Shown in pieces: positions 1 through 12,065 of a stretch of DNA of 64,000 nt (the first letter of the stretch is position 1; the number at the start of each line of letters is the position of its first letter). The translations under genes and the position numbers were made by a program. Below the pieces are notes generated by a model, which did not search any database, was not told the origin of the DNA, and worked only from the letters and a program-made list of their open reading frames with translations. Source of the DNA: Chaenocephalus aceratus (Eukaryota > Chordata > Actinopteri > Perciformes > Channichthyidae); NCBI GenBank assembly GCA_023974075.1, contig JAMFTG010000070.1, positions 160,001 through 224,000 on the forward strand, in the 5' to 3' direction.

Positions 1-108
1 ATGCAGCGGACAGACAGGTCTCAGTGGTTTGGTGTCCTCTGCTTACTTTTAATACTTATAAATACAACTTCTGGCCCGTAATTTATTGTCCTCATTGTAG
101 CGACCAGA

Positions 109-134
109 GGGGGGGGGGGGGGGGGGGGGGGGGG
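109..134 (+). repeat. Poly-G run (26 G)
   Basis: Uninterrupted homopolymer able to form G-quadruplexes; its length is likely unreliable in any assembly. The rest of 1-398 shows no gene, only AT-rich sequence. Confidence 0.9.
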
Positions 135-398
135 ATATCCAGTCTCTGATAGTGTTACGAGTTATGAGAGTGCTCTGTTTGATTCTGAAATTGTATATAT
201 TTATATAAATATATACACATATATATGTGTGTGTGTCCGCATCTGTAGCCTGTTATTGTCTCATTATACCGCACTGTGAATGAATCAAAGTAAATATATA
301 ATTCATCATGAGCACATCTGTCCATCAGACAGAGGGCTCTGTGCCTTCTGTCATCATTAATGGACGTCTCTTTAAAATGACCGCTCAGAGGAGAGGAG

Positions 399-536
399 TT
401 CTCATTTCTCTAACCGCCTGCTGCTTCCCCTCCTCTCTCCTCGGTTCCCCTCCTCGGCTCCTCCGCTCGCATCTCCTGTGGGCGGGGACTAAGTATCGAG
501 GATAGGAGTCGAGGAGGGGAGTTCGAGAAATGAGAA
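399..536. mobile_element. Short MITE copy (GC-rich core, TIR TTCTCATTTCTC)
   Basis: Ends are inverted (TTCTCATTTCTC and GAGAAATGAGAA). The GC-rich core (TCCTCGGTTCCCCTCCTCGG, TCTCCTGTGGGCGGG) is shared with the copy at 5491-5629. No coding capacity. Confidence 0.65.
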
Positions 537-542
537 AGGGCC

Positions 543-2083
543 CCGGTGTTGTGTCACATTATGCCTCCCCGTCATGAAATGCCCCCCTTGTCACGGGAAC
601 GCGCATTTCTAAATGATACGTTTACGCCTCTAAATGACACGTTTACACCATAGGTTTACACCTTAAAAAGATGTTTAAAACGAAAAGTAAACGTTCAGGG
701 GTTTTATTAATGGTAATATTCAGACTGTGAGTTGTTTAGTGGTAGCTCATAGTCTGATTCTTATGGTTTAACTTTCGCTCCGTATTTGAGATGTCGAAAT
801 TCATTCGTCACTTCCTTTTCAGTTTTTGTTTTTTTTAATCTTTTTTTTTATCATTATTGTTACGTCCTGTCTGTATAAACGTGCTTTAAAATGTATTGTT
901 TAATTTTACATAGTTGTCATCTAATAATCAAAATATGTTTACAATGTTACATAGTCTTTGTCAGCATATTATTATATACGCTATGCGTACAAAATAAAAG
1001 TGTGACATTCCTGAAACTTGCTCCATTTATTGGTGCCAGTCCTAGAACCATACCCTGAAAAATGCTTGAGGGTGGGATTCATAGAAACCTCTTTTTGGGG
1101 GGGGGGGGGCATTTTATGACAGGCCTGGTTTATCATCCGAGTCAGAAATAAAACCAATATGGAGTGAGTGCTAGTCCTGCAATTGTCCATACATTTACAT
1201 ACACAGTAATTAATAATACATGTTGAATGAAATAAAGAAATAAAGTGACATATTATCCATACTAAAATTGTGTACATTATCCAATTGGGGTTGTTTGCGT
1301 GGTGCCGACACGTGAATGGAACAAAGTTAGTGACTCCACCACGCAATGCGGTGTTAAGGAGTCGTGCTGGAGTCACACATTCTGGTGAGATCAGGTTTAT
1401 CACACATAAAATAAACATTTATTTTGAAGATTTATTAGATTTTTATAGGCAAAGTTTAATATAAGAAACCTTGCAGTCTCCCTGTAGCAGCCAAAATAAA
1501 ATGCCTGTCATAAAATGCCCCCCCCCCCCAAAAAGAGGTTTCTATGAATCCCACCCTCAAGCATTTTTCAGGGTATGGTTCTAGGACTGGCACCAATAAA
1601 TGGAGCAAGTTTCAGGAATGTCACACTTTATTTTGTACGCATAGCGTATATAATAATATGCTGACAAAGACTATGTAACATTTGTAAACATATTTTGATT
1701 ATTAGATGACAACTATGTAAAATTAAACAATACATTTTAAAGCACGTTTATACACACAGGACGTAACAATAATGATAAAAAAAAAGATTAAAAAAAACAA
1801 AAACTGAAAAGGAAGTGACGAATGAATTTCGACATCTCAAATACGGAGCGAAAGTTAAACCATAAGAATCAGACTATGAGCTACCACTAAACAACTCACA
1901 GTCTGAATATTACCATTAATAAAAACCCTGAACGTTTACTTTTCGTTTTAAACATCTTTTTAAGGTGTAAACCTATGGTGTAAACGTGTCATTTCGAGGC
2001 GTAAACGTATCATTTAGAAATGCGCGTTCCCGTGACAAGGGGGGCATTTCATGACGGGGAGGCATAATGTGACACAACACCGG
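543..2083. repeat. 1.54 kb near-perfect palindrome (foldback-like element)
   Basis: Left arm 543-1124 and right arm 1503-2083 are reverse complements with only a few mismatches over about 580 bases; the spacer is 1125-1502. Each arm is itself bounded by related motifs (GTCATGAAATGCCCCCC outside, GTCATAAAATGCCCCCC inside). This suggests two copies of a TIR element in head-to-head arrangement, or a foldback transposon. The small open frames inside are not coding. Confidence 0.85.
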
Positions 2084-2750
2084 CGATCAAGAGAAGAGAG
2101 CGAGCGGCCCCGTTGAGGAAGTTTACAGATGAGAAGACACAGAAAGACAGAAGCACAATAACAAAGGCTATATTTAGGTGTTTGTTTGTAAACAACCGAC
2201 GGTATCAAGAGGAAGTAAAGTCCCCTGGGTTGGCCCTTATACCCTAACTGCCATGAGACAACTCGAAATCAAGTTTCCAAAATCCGACACTGAGGTGGTC
2301 TTAAGTTAACGCACCGGCAGATGACAGCGCTGACAAAGTGTGCTTCCCGCAGCGAGACGGTACAATACTAATCCTGGGCTTATCGTGTTGATTCGGCCAC
2401 TACAGAAAAAAGAAAAACAAACTCTCGCTCTCTCCAGAGGGGCAGGCCAAACGGGCCGTTGCCCTGGCAACATAGCCCGTACCTGTGCACGTCCCTGCCG
2501 CTCACTGTAGGCCTATACGTATTCTGTGTGAACTGTATGTTCTACTGTGTATGACACATTTCCATTGTATGTACATTTAATGGAGGGTAAAGTAATCTGA
2601 ATCTGAAAAACAGTTTGCGTGTGTACTTTAAGAGGATTTAATGACTTGGAAAAGACTAACAAAACAAACTGTATCAGGATTTACTTTCAATGCCAGCCAG
2701 TGTTCTGAATGTGTTTTAAATGTCCTCTCTTGGAAGAAAATGAGATAAGG

Positions 2751-2752
<2 letters not shown>
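2084..2752. other. Gene-free stretch
   Basis: No reading frame or splice structure was recognised. Near 2600 there is a short LINE-tail-like end (repeated CTGAATC). Confidence 0.5.
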
Positions 2753-2825
<73 letters not shown>

Positions 2826-2842
2826 GTGTGTGTGTGTGTGTG
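2753..2842. repeat. (GT)n microsatellite
   Basis: About 90 bases of GT with one CG interruption, followed by a short G run. Open frames across it are artefacts. Confidence 0.95.
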
Positions 2843-2849
2843 GGGGGGT

Positions 2850-3851
2850 CAATTAACCACCGTGGGCCCTGAGCGCCCTTTAGACTCCTTGTGACTGCCT
2901 GCCCTGTGAGGAATGTGTTTTAAGGCTCGCCTGAGTAGTAATGCAGGATATTATAACAACAAAAGGCCAGATCAGCACTTTGAGAGGATGCAAGCGCTGC
3001 AAGTCCGGATGAGAGAGGCACGAGAGGAGAGAACATTTTTAAAGGTCAGTGCCAGGAAGAAAAAAGCAAGAAAAGCAAGTTTAAAACTGCAGACAGAGAT
3101 GTACTTACAAATGTAATTATGGAGGTATTGAATAAAACATGACAAAGGAATCACTTCACTTACTATGAGATGCAATAATATTGGAGCACGAGGTCTGGTT
3201 AGGTTTCAGGGAAATGTGTAATTATAATCAAGGTAATGGCGCATGTTGTTAGATGGCATATTAGGGCTATTGTAGGGGAATAGAAACAGAAATAAATATG
3301 CAGCCTGGAGAGAGGGTCATTTTCATTGAAATTAAAAAAAACAAATGAGCTGACAGTGAGGTGTGTCAGAAACTAATGAGAACAACAATCGTCTCTCAGT
3401 CAGTGTTGTCGGACAGAAGCCGTCAAAAACCGACTTTTTATCCAGTTTGAAGCCACATTTTACAACTTTCGGGGGCTTTTTTTACTCAGAGAAACGAGCA
3501 AATGTTAGCCTTTAGCTCGTAGCCCTTCGCTCCAGTTTCATCCGGGGAAACGCTGATTTTAAACGTGAACCTACTTTATTCAGTGTTATTACGGGTTTTA
3601 ATCAGAGGGTCTGTTGTTTAGGAGAAGAGGCAACTTACGAGGTTAATCTGTCCTCAAGTAAAATCTTTGTACACGTAAGGGTGTGAAGTTAACAGAGAAA
3701 CAAGCTAGGCTAATGTTAGCGGCAGCCGAACAGCGGGTAGGGAGAAACTCCGATTTCTAACTTCAAACTGAAATGTTATTGACTGTTTTAATATCCGAGA
3801 GGAGACTTCAAAACCTCCATGCACCATGAACACTGAAGGAAAGAGGTTGAA
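2850..3851. other. Gene-free stretch
   Basis: Within the RAPGEF3-like intron and downstream region on the minus strand. No convincing exon was found. A 67-codon plus-strand frame at 2913-3116 is Lys/Arg-rich and has no recognisable family. Confidence 0.4.
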
Positions 3852-4243
3852 GACTACAACTCCCATGATGCCACGCTGCACAACAACCCCAAACAAAAAT
3901 ATTTTACATGCTGTTTTCATAGAATCGTGTTCTAATACTTGCAGAAATAATCGAGGCATTAGTTTTAGAGATGAGGCAACTTTTTTGTTGTCTTCTTAAA
4001 CACTCCAGCATGTTGGGATCTTACGTTAAAGACTACAACTCCCATGATGCCACGCTGCACAACAACCCCAAACAAAAATATTTTACATGCTGTTTTCATG
4101 GAATCGTGTACTAATACTTGCAGAAATAATCGAGGCATTTGTTTTAGAGATGAGGCAACTTTTTTGTTGTCTTCTTAAACACTCCAGCATGTTGGGATCT
4201 TACGTTAAAGACTACAACTCCCATGATGCCACGCTGCTTCACC
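3852..4243. repeat. 179-base tandem duplication carrying ZNF143-like motifs
   Basis: Two full units (3852-4030, 4031-4209) and the start of a third. Each begins with GACTACAACTCCCATGATGC, which resembles the ZNF143/Staf promoter motif. The same block with flanks recurs inverted at 56783-56813, so it belongs to a dispersed repeat. Confidence 0.8.
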
Positions 4244-4356
4244 ACACTAGAACAGATTCTACTGCCGTTTTCATTGAAATGAAGTGTGTTTTAAGAGCTT
4301 AAACTTGCAGAAATCAGTTCTTCTTCTGTTCAGCAGGAGTTTCAAGTGCAGCTCAC

Positions 4357-7300
4357 CTGCTTCATGGTGTCCTTTGAATTGAGCGCCTCTGGCAGCGGAG
4401 TCTAGGAGAAACAGGAAGAGAGACTTTATCAACACTGAGACATTTCTTCAGATCCAAAGCCTCTGAAATAAAGCAGGTCACTTTCTCTCCCTCCACAGGA
4501 ACTCGCTGATGATAATCTCGCACCAAATAATCAGCCACTACCAAGCTGCACCGTGCAGATAGAACGTATAATTATTTTCTTTTCATTTGGACGGAGGTCA
4601 ACGCAAATACATTATCTCAGCCTGCGATGTGTTACCATTGTCTCCAGCGGGGTGTGTGTGGGAGTTAAGAGTGTGTGTGATGAAGTGGTGGAAGCAGAGG
4701 AGCCTTTGTTGGGTGATAACGTTGCTTTTAACTACAGTACAGACTATCCTTTTCACGTTCAGCCATTTGAATATTACATGCACTGCAACGGCTGCAACAT
4801 ATACAAAAAGTAAACGTGTATTATTGTATGCAGACTCCCTGACTGCTCCATCACATGTGTGTTTTTTGAGTCATTTATCGGTATACATTTAACTCAATAA
4901 TTGTAGTAAGAATCAGAATACCTAGTTACTTGCCATTTGTACAACGCATGGCTTATTAGGATAAAAAAAGTAATTGCGACTATTTTGATGAATTTCGCAA
5001 TCGTAACGTGATTCCTACTGAACGGCTTGATTGAACAATTAGCGGCATTATAGTATTTCACATATTGCACTTCATTATTATTATTATTATTATAGGATTT
5101 AAGGTACGTTTTAATAGAATACAAATATGCCAAGTGCTCTTAGTGTGGAAACACAAATAGGCATGCTGTTTCTTCTAATTAAATACAATTACATCATACA
5201 GATGAAGGATTATATCAGACAACAATACTATAACAAACAAATATGTTATGTGTCTTCAAAGCTTTTTTCTTAAAAGCCAAAATAATATTCTCCTCAGGGA
5301 AACGACTTTATATATGTTTTAATTATATTAATATTTGCTGACCGACAAAATTATAAAATGTCCCTTCTTTGATGGGCTTTTGGAGAACCATAACACCAGA
5401 CTTTCCTATAATGATGTAAAGTCTTTAAAGATATGAACCAATCTTCTTGGGTGAGATCAATGAACTAATACTGAATATTTAACACACATAAGAGGCTTCT
5501 CAATACTCAAATTTCCCCTCCTCTCTCCTCGGTTCCCCTCCTCGGTCCTCCGCTCGCATCTCCTGTGGGCGGGACTAAGTCTCGAGGAGGGGAGTCGAGG
5601 AGGGGACATTTAAGAATTGAGAAGCCTCTATAGAACCGTTTACATTTCTGAATGCACAGACTGGAGGCCAGGTGTGGTTGATGACCTGCCGCCACTCTGA
5701 GCTCTGATTGGCTGTCTGTGCACCTGCTGCTGAAGGCCTGCTCATTCAGTGTGTGGTTAGCAGAAGTTACAGAAAGATAGTAACTGTGGTGTGGATTGTC
5801 CTCCAAAATAAAAAAGCCGATCTCTTCAGGAAAAGTGCGATAAAACATCTCTCTGCACACAACCAAACCTCTGTTAAAAAACAGCGGATTTAACGTGCAG
5901 CAGCTCTGCGGTGGAAACGTGGCTAAACGGCTTAAACACATGAGAATACACTTTTTAAGCTCCCAGTGTTTTAGTTTTTCGGACATAGTCAAGTACAGGA
6001 TTATACGACCCCAAGCATGTTTCTGAGAGGATTACTACACATGCATCCAAAACATGTCGCTGTCCACCAACCGCGATGCAACGCTGCAAACCAAACTAAC
6101 CAAACCTCTGGTAAAAAACAGCAGATTTAACGTGGAGCGGCTCTGCAGGGAAAACATGGCTGACTTTCATCTTCTCATAAAAGACAATTGTAATGCATCC
6201 GTTAATGTTTCATTCGGCTGGAACAATGGATGTATTTTTGGATATAAACTGGTAAAAAAACGGAATTTCTGGATCTTTCTGAGAGGATTACGACACATGG
6301 AGGCAATTAGAGAAATCTGAGCAGAACATTAAGTACCACACACACACCTGTTGGAAATGTGTGGGTGAAGTACTCAGAGCTTGTACTTGAGTAAAAGTAG
6401 AAGTACTCAGAGCTTGTACTTGAGTAAAAGTAGAAGTACCAGAGTGTAGGAATACTCAGTTTCAAGTAAAAGTTCTGCATTCAAAAATGTTCCTCAAGTG
6501 AAAGTAGAAAAGTATTATCATCTAAATATAGTTAAAGTAGCGACAGTGAAATAGTCATTGTGTATTAAATACATGTAGTGGAGTACAAGTACAAAGCCAA
6601 TAAGTCTCATTAAATGTCAGTCATACGCAAATCATCCTATATTTTAAAGCAATTATTAAGATAAAATAGGACCATGTGGCTTTATAAAGTAGTCTGGAGC
6701 TCACACAAATAAGTAAAACTGATTTATAGCCCCATATTTCACTTCCTCACATCATTGGGTTCCTCATAGAGAATATTTTATCTGTGGTATGGGAACATGT
6801 ACATGTGCTAAATGTAAAATATATTTGATCTGTGGTATGGGAACATGTATATGTGCTAAATGTAAAATATATTTGATCTGTGGTATGGGAACATGTACAT
6901 GTGCTAAATGTAAAATATGTAGCTGGGTGTATGGATCAGGAAGCTTCTCTCTGTGTGATAAGTGTCTCCAGAATCTTGATCTGCCGCCTGCAGACACACA
7001 GGTCACAATGTTGGCACGTCGCCAACTGCTTTAACTGACTCATAAAACACAACTCATTAGACTGTTATGGACTTGAACAATATTGAACAACATGATGCCA
7101 GTTTCACGACGTGCTTCTTTATGTGCATGACTGCATATGAATCCATAAAAGTACACCAGCAAGCAAAACAACACCTGGTGTCGAAACTCAAACAATGCGT
7201 AATACTTGATGAATGTGAGGTATGTTATTCAACTGAGTATTCGTGACTCGGCACTGAAAGCACAACAAGGAGAGAGGGATGCTGCCAGACATCTCCGAAT

Positions 7301-8903
7301 GGTGACAGAACAGAGAGCTGTAATTAAAACGGAGAAGGAATAAGTAAATGCCTCAACGTCAGTCTACTGTAATATTGATTTTATGGCTGATTTAAAGAGG
7401 CCCTATTCTGCTTTTCCCTTGCAGTGTGTTCTATAGGTTTTAGTGCATGTAAATGGTCTGCAAAGGCTAAAATCTCTATGTTCCCTCCAGAGGGGGTTTC
7501 TCTCGCTATCACTTGCGCTCCTATTGGCTAGCGCTCCAACATGATGTACGTGATAGGCTAAGAAGCGGGGCATCTCTAAAAAGTTGATTAATCACAACAG
7601 AGCCAGCCAGCTAACCAATCAGAGCAGACTGGGCTCTGGTTTCAGACGGAGGGTGAAAAGAGGTGCTGCAAGACAGGCAGTATGGGACAAATAAAGAGCT
7701 TTTTGAATACTGATATACACCTGAACATCAGCAGGAGAGTACTCTTTAAAGTAGAGACACTAGATACTGATATATATACCTGAACATCAGCAGGAGAGGA
7801 CTCTTTAAAGTAGAGACACTACATACTGATATACACCTGAACATCAGCAGGAGAGGACTCTTTAAAGTAGAGACACTAGATACTGATATACACCTGAACA
7901 TCAGCAGGAGAGGACTCTTTAAAGTAGAGACACTAGATACTGATATACACCTGAACATCAGCAGGAGAGGACTCTTTAAAGTAGAGACACTGCATACTGA
8001 TTACACCTGAACATCAGCAGGAGAGGACTCTTTAAAGTAGAGACACTACATACTGATATACACCTGAACATCAGCAGGAGAGGACTCTTTAAAGTAGAGA
8101 CAATACATACTGATATACACCTGAACCATCAGCGGGAGAGGACTCTTTAAAGTAGAGACACTTCATATACACCTGAATCATGTTGGCATCATAAAAGGAT
8201 TATTTGTTGATGCCACTAGAGTACAACAGATATTCCCAGAGGAAAGACAGCCGTACATAAAGTCAGTGCATTTGCCATTTTATGGTGTTTTCTAGAACGC
8301 TGTGAACTTTACTCTTTGCATAAATCTTGTGATGGGCCTGCATGTGATGACATCTCCTGTGTAATTAATCATAAGATAACCTGAGCAAACACACTTGGTG
8401 CAGCAGCAACAAGTCAAACAGCTCATGTGACGTATAACAATATGTGCTCCGTGTAAACTTCATCCAGAGATTAAGAAGTTGTCAAACTGGCAGTACATGA
8501 TTGTCGCGTAAATACACCTCTTTAGCTGCGGGGATATGCGTCCTGTCGCAGCAGGAAGGTCAGGCTGCAGTCCGTGGACATTCACAGCTGACCTGTTGCA
8601 AGTCCATTTAGAGACTTCCCGTGACCTGGACTCTTCGTGCATTCTTTACAAACTCCTCTGAAGCCGTACTGAAAGGTGAAAGGTACACAATGCGCTATTT
8701 ATAACCCGAGTGTATAAGAAATAGACATTGTTTCTTCCTCCTCGTGTGCCCCCACGCCCAATCTGCAGAAACAATAGACGATGTGCTCCAGACCGAGACG
8801 AGTCTATCCTGGAAGATAAATAAAGTTTCTGTTTTGGAGACTTGAGCAGGAGTTTACAGGATGTGAGGTTAGCTAAACACCCGTGCGCGCGCACACACGC
8901 ACA

Positions 8904-8996
<93 letters not shown>

Positions 8997-9342
8997 TTTG
9001 CTACTAAAGTGTTTTTTAATGCTAATACGTTCTTTTTGTAAAGTAGGCTACTCACTTATGTGTACACTGTAGTATCACTACTTTTACTTAATATATTAAT
9101 CAGAGTACTTGTTCCACCTCTGGAAACTATTAATAAGCAGATTCATCGATAATGAAGATAATAAATGTTTATTAAAGTAATCCCCTGATCCTCTTCCTGC
9201 ACCACCTGCAGCTAACGGAGCCACAGTTATCCCTCCGCGGTAAAGTAGACCCGCATACCCAGCTGATGCCTCTGATGGTCGGGCTCTCCCCTGCGGATCG
9301 GTCCGGGAACACTCGGTAGTTGTGAGTCCGAAACAGATGCAT
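4357..9342 (-). CDS. rapgef3: RAPGEF3 (EPAC1) 5' coding exons, partial
   Basis: Two minus-strand coding exons. Exon A is 9342-9259 (28 codons from an ATG at 9342) and ends at a GTATGC donor. Exon B is 4401-4357 (15 codons) between a strong acceptor (TTTCTCCTAG) and a strong donor (CAG|GTGAGC). Both are phase 0, so they join cleanly: the end of A (RGISW) plus B (TPLPEALNSKDTMKQ). This resembles the human EPAC1 N-terminus around QGLRWTPLTNSEESL, ahead of the DEP domain. EPAC1 is a cAMP-activated guanine-nucleotide exchange factor for Rap1/Rap2; its DEP, cAMP-binding and catalytic domains should lie beyond base 1. Exon A sits in a CpG-rich block. The head-to-head placement with SLC48A1 matches human, which supports the call. 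The similarity is short and remembered, so this is probable, not proven. Confidence 0.6.
5491..5629. mobile_element. Short MITE, second copy
   Basis: 139 bases bounded by inverted repeats AGAGGCTTCTCAATACTCAA and TTGAGAAGCCTCT, sharing its core with 399-536. Non-autonomous, with no coding frame. Confidence 0.7.
5630..6360. repeat. Diverged direct repeat, no gene recognised
   Basis: A segment with ACCAAACCTCTGTTAAAAAA at about 5860 recurs, diverged, at about 6097 and is followed by a similar TTTAACGTG block in both copies. Reading frames here have no recognisable family. Confidence 0.4.
6365..6600. mobile_element. Fragment of an AAGTAAAAGTA-type dispersed repeat
   Basis: Repeated TACTTGAGTAAAAGTAGAAG phrases match the end sequences of the elements at 31600-31790, 32540-33240 and 47950-50450. 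Non-coding. Confidence 0.55.
6781..6919. repeat. 48-bp unit in three tandem copies
   Basis: Units begin TCTGTGGTATGGGAACATGT at 6781, 6829 and 6877. Because 48 is a multiple of three, the plus frame encodes a 16-residue Cys-rich repeat (GMGTCTCAKCKIYLIC). There is no splice or start context to suggest a gene. Confidence 0.8.
7391..8174 (-). mobile_element. 57-bp-minisatellite TIR element, copy 1 (reverse)
   Basis: Starts with the family end TTTAAAGAGGCCCTATTCTGC. A shared unique part follows (CCTATTGGCTAGCGCTCCAAC, CAATCAGAGCAGACTGGGCT), then about eight 57-bp units from about 7700. The opposite end of the element is not clear. Confidence 0.8.
8892..8994. repeat. (CA)n microsatellite
   Basis: About 100 bases of CA dinucleotide with a CG-containing left edge. 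Confidence 0.95.
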
Positions 9343-9680
9343 CTTGTCTCAGATCCAAACTAGCGACGAACTACTTCCCCCGGCAGAATCCTCCGCAGCT
9401 CCAGACATTATCATTATTGTTATTATCATCGGGAAAAAAGTAGATCCTCCTCTCAGGGCTCAGGAGTCCGCATGATGTGCCTCTGAAGCCCGCAGGACTC
9501 TGCAGCTCAGACCCGGACCTGCCTCCTCCTCACTCTCACACACACACGCGCACACGCACACACACACTCATGGTGAGGAGGAGCGCAGTATGCAGCCATC
9601 CGTCACACACACACACGGGCGCGCTGCCGAGCTGCGAGTGCGCGCTTTTACACGCATCCTCTGGCATCTCAGCGACTAAT
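9180..9680 (-). promoter_or_regulatory. CpG-rich block around the RAPGEF3-like first exon
   Basis: About 500 bases with many CpG dinucleotides in an otherwise AT-rich setting. It covers the minus-strand exon at 9342-9259 and about 340 bases upstream of it. On the minus strand a short upstream reading frame (start MSGAAEDSAGG) precedes the likely ATG. No TATA box is evident. A CpG-island promoter is the inference; the transcription start is not visible. Confidence 0.45.
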
Positions 9681-9689
9681 TAATGTGTG

Positions 9690-10560
9690 TTTGATTTAAT
9701 TACCTTGACATCGATGCATTGTGAGTCCGAGAGAAGGAACAAGTGCACACGTTGTCCGGTTTTTATTATTTATAAGATCTACAAGATAAATGTCAGTGAT
9801 GGCACAGGTGAAATCTTACCCAAGATGAATGACAACATAAATTATTGATAATGATCAGAATAGTCTATTATATTTAAATAATGATCCAAATATTTCTCTG
9901 AAAAAATAAAAGCCATTTCTGGTGTAGATGTAAACATTTTTTTGAATAAATAAATCCTGGTCAACAAAGAAAGAGGTGATTATTGTAAACAAGTTTATTG
10001 TGGTGTTGTTTATTTTTGAGGAATGATATCCTGTTATTGGAATTGTATTTATTTACAAAACATTTTAAAAATATCGTTTTCTAGAAAAAGTTACGTGAAA
10101 AACGCCAAATTACATAAAAAAATATTTTGAATTTTAAATTATATTTTGACCATTGCATTAAACATAAAAACTATCAATGCAAATACAATGGTTAGTTAAA
10201 ATGGATTACTTGACTCTAATTCAGGCTTCATCACCAAGACACTTCAGATTATTAATACACCACATATGGTAAAATGCAATTTCTTAAATATTAATTCGTA
10301 GTACAATTGCACATTTTTACTAATCACTTGCATGTTGCATGTCTGTTAAAATAGAGCATCTGAAAACCCATTTACCCCTGGGATAAACTACGTATTCTGA
10401 AATGAAGCTGTATATTTCCCTGCATTAAAAAAATCATTTATCCTTTCTATAAAATCCCTCCTCACCAGCTCTGTTTAACCTGAACACACACCTGGAACTT
10501 CACAACACTGAACCAAGGTTATTCAACGGGTATACTGTTCCTAGACTGCACACACACTTC
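9690..10560. other. AT-rich stretch with no feature seen
   Basis: No exon, repeat family or RNA gene was recognised between the CpG-rich block and the following microsatellite. Confidence 0.5.
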
Positions 10561-10566
10561 ATACAA

Positions 10567-10733
<167 letters not shown>

Positions 10734-10846
10734 ATCAGGCTGTGCAGCTGTAGCTCTGTGAGAACAGGGACACTCAGATAAAGTTCTTGAAGGGCAGGAA
10801 CAGTTTTTATTTTAGAGAACAGCGACAGCATCTCATCAGGAATGTG

Positions 10847-11845
10847 TTTAAAGAGTCCTCTCCTGCTGATGTTCAGGTGTATATCAGTATGTAGTGTCTC
10901 TACTTTAAAGAGTCCTCTCCTGCTGATGTTCAGGTGTATATCAGTATATGTCTCTACTTTAAAGAGTCCTCTCCTGCTGATGTTCAGGTGTATATCAGTA
11001 TATGTCTCTACTTTAAAGAGTCCTCTCCTGCTGATGTTCAGGTGTATATTAGTATGTAGTGTCTCTACTTTAAAGAGTCCTCTCCTGCTGATGTTCAGGT
11101 GTATATCAGTATGTAGTGTCTCTACTTTAAAGAGTCCTCTCCTGCTGATGTTCAGGTGTATATCAGTATGTAGTGTCTCTACTTTAAAGAGTCCTCTCCT
11201 GCTGATGTTCAGGTGTATATCAGTATGTAGTGTCTCTACTTTAAAGAGTCCTCTCCTGCTGATGTTCAGGTGTACATCAGTATGTAGTGTCTCTACTTTA
11301 AAGAGTCCTCTCCTGCTGATGTTCAGGTGTATATCAGTATGTAGTGTCTACTTTAAAGAGTCCTCTCCTGCTGATGTTCAGGTGTATATCAGTATGTATT
11401 GTCTCTACTTTAAAGAGTCCTCTCCTGCTGATGTTCAGGTGTATATCAGTATGTAGTATGTCTACTTTAAAGAGTCCTCTCCTGAGGATGTTCAGGTGTA
11501 TATCAGTATGTAGTGTCTCTACTTTAAAGAGTCCTCTCCTGCTGATGTTCAGGTGTATATCAGTATGTAGTGTCTCTACTTTAAAGAGTCCTCTCCTGCT
11601 GATGTTCAGGTGTATATCAGTATGTAGTGTCTCTACTTTAAAGAGTCCTCCCTGTGCTGCAGCACCTCTTTTCACCCTCTGTCTGAAACCAGAGCCCAGT
11701 CTGCTCTGATTGATTAGCTGGCCGGCTCTGTTGTGATTGGTCAACCGCTTAGATGTCCCGCCCCTTAGCCTAGCATCACGTACAATGTGTTGGAGCGCTA
11801 GCCAATAGGAGCGCGAGTCATGTCAATATATTCCGAAAGTAAACA
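10847..11845 (+). mobile_element. 57-bp-minisatellite TIR element, copy 2 (forward)
   Basis: About fourteen 57-bp units (10847-11650) followed by the family's unique part (CAGCACCTCTTTTCACCCTC, CCAATAGGAGCGCGAG). Since 57 is 3x19, both strands show long artefactual frames with a 19-residue period. Confidence 0.85.
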
Positions 11846-11913
11846 AAGGAGACGTGTTACTGATGCATACTTTTTTTTTTAATATATATTTTTATTAATG
11901 GAAATTCCCCCTT

Positions 11914-11917
<4 letters not shown>

Positions 11918-11954
<37 letters not shown>

Positions 11955-11964
11955 GTGTGTGTGT
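11918..11964. repeat. (GT)n microsatellite
   Basis: Short GT tract directly left of a possible exon at 11975-12048. Confidence 0.9.
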
Positions 11965-12065
11965 TTTGACTCACCCCTCCAGGTGTGCAGCGCCTCAGTG
12001 GAGAGCAGATCGGTGTCACCAGGCTCTCCATCAGGGAGAAGTCTCGAACTGTGTGTGAGATAAAT

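Noticed and set aside
5507..5992. 161-codon minus-strand frame
   Set aside because: It crosses the MITE at 5491-5629 and a diverged repeat, has no splice context and no recognisable family.
8646..9072. Frames of 60-114 codons across the CA microsatellite
   Set aside because: Low-complexity Cys-Val or His-Thr strings from dinucleotide repeats.
10842..11744. Overlapping 120-204-codon frames on both strands
   Set aside because: Products of the 57-bp array, where 57 is a multiple of three and so stays open on both strands.
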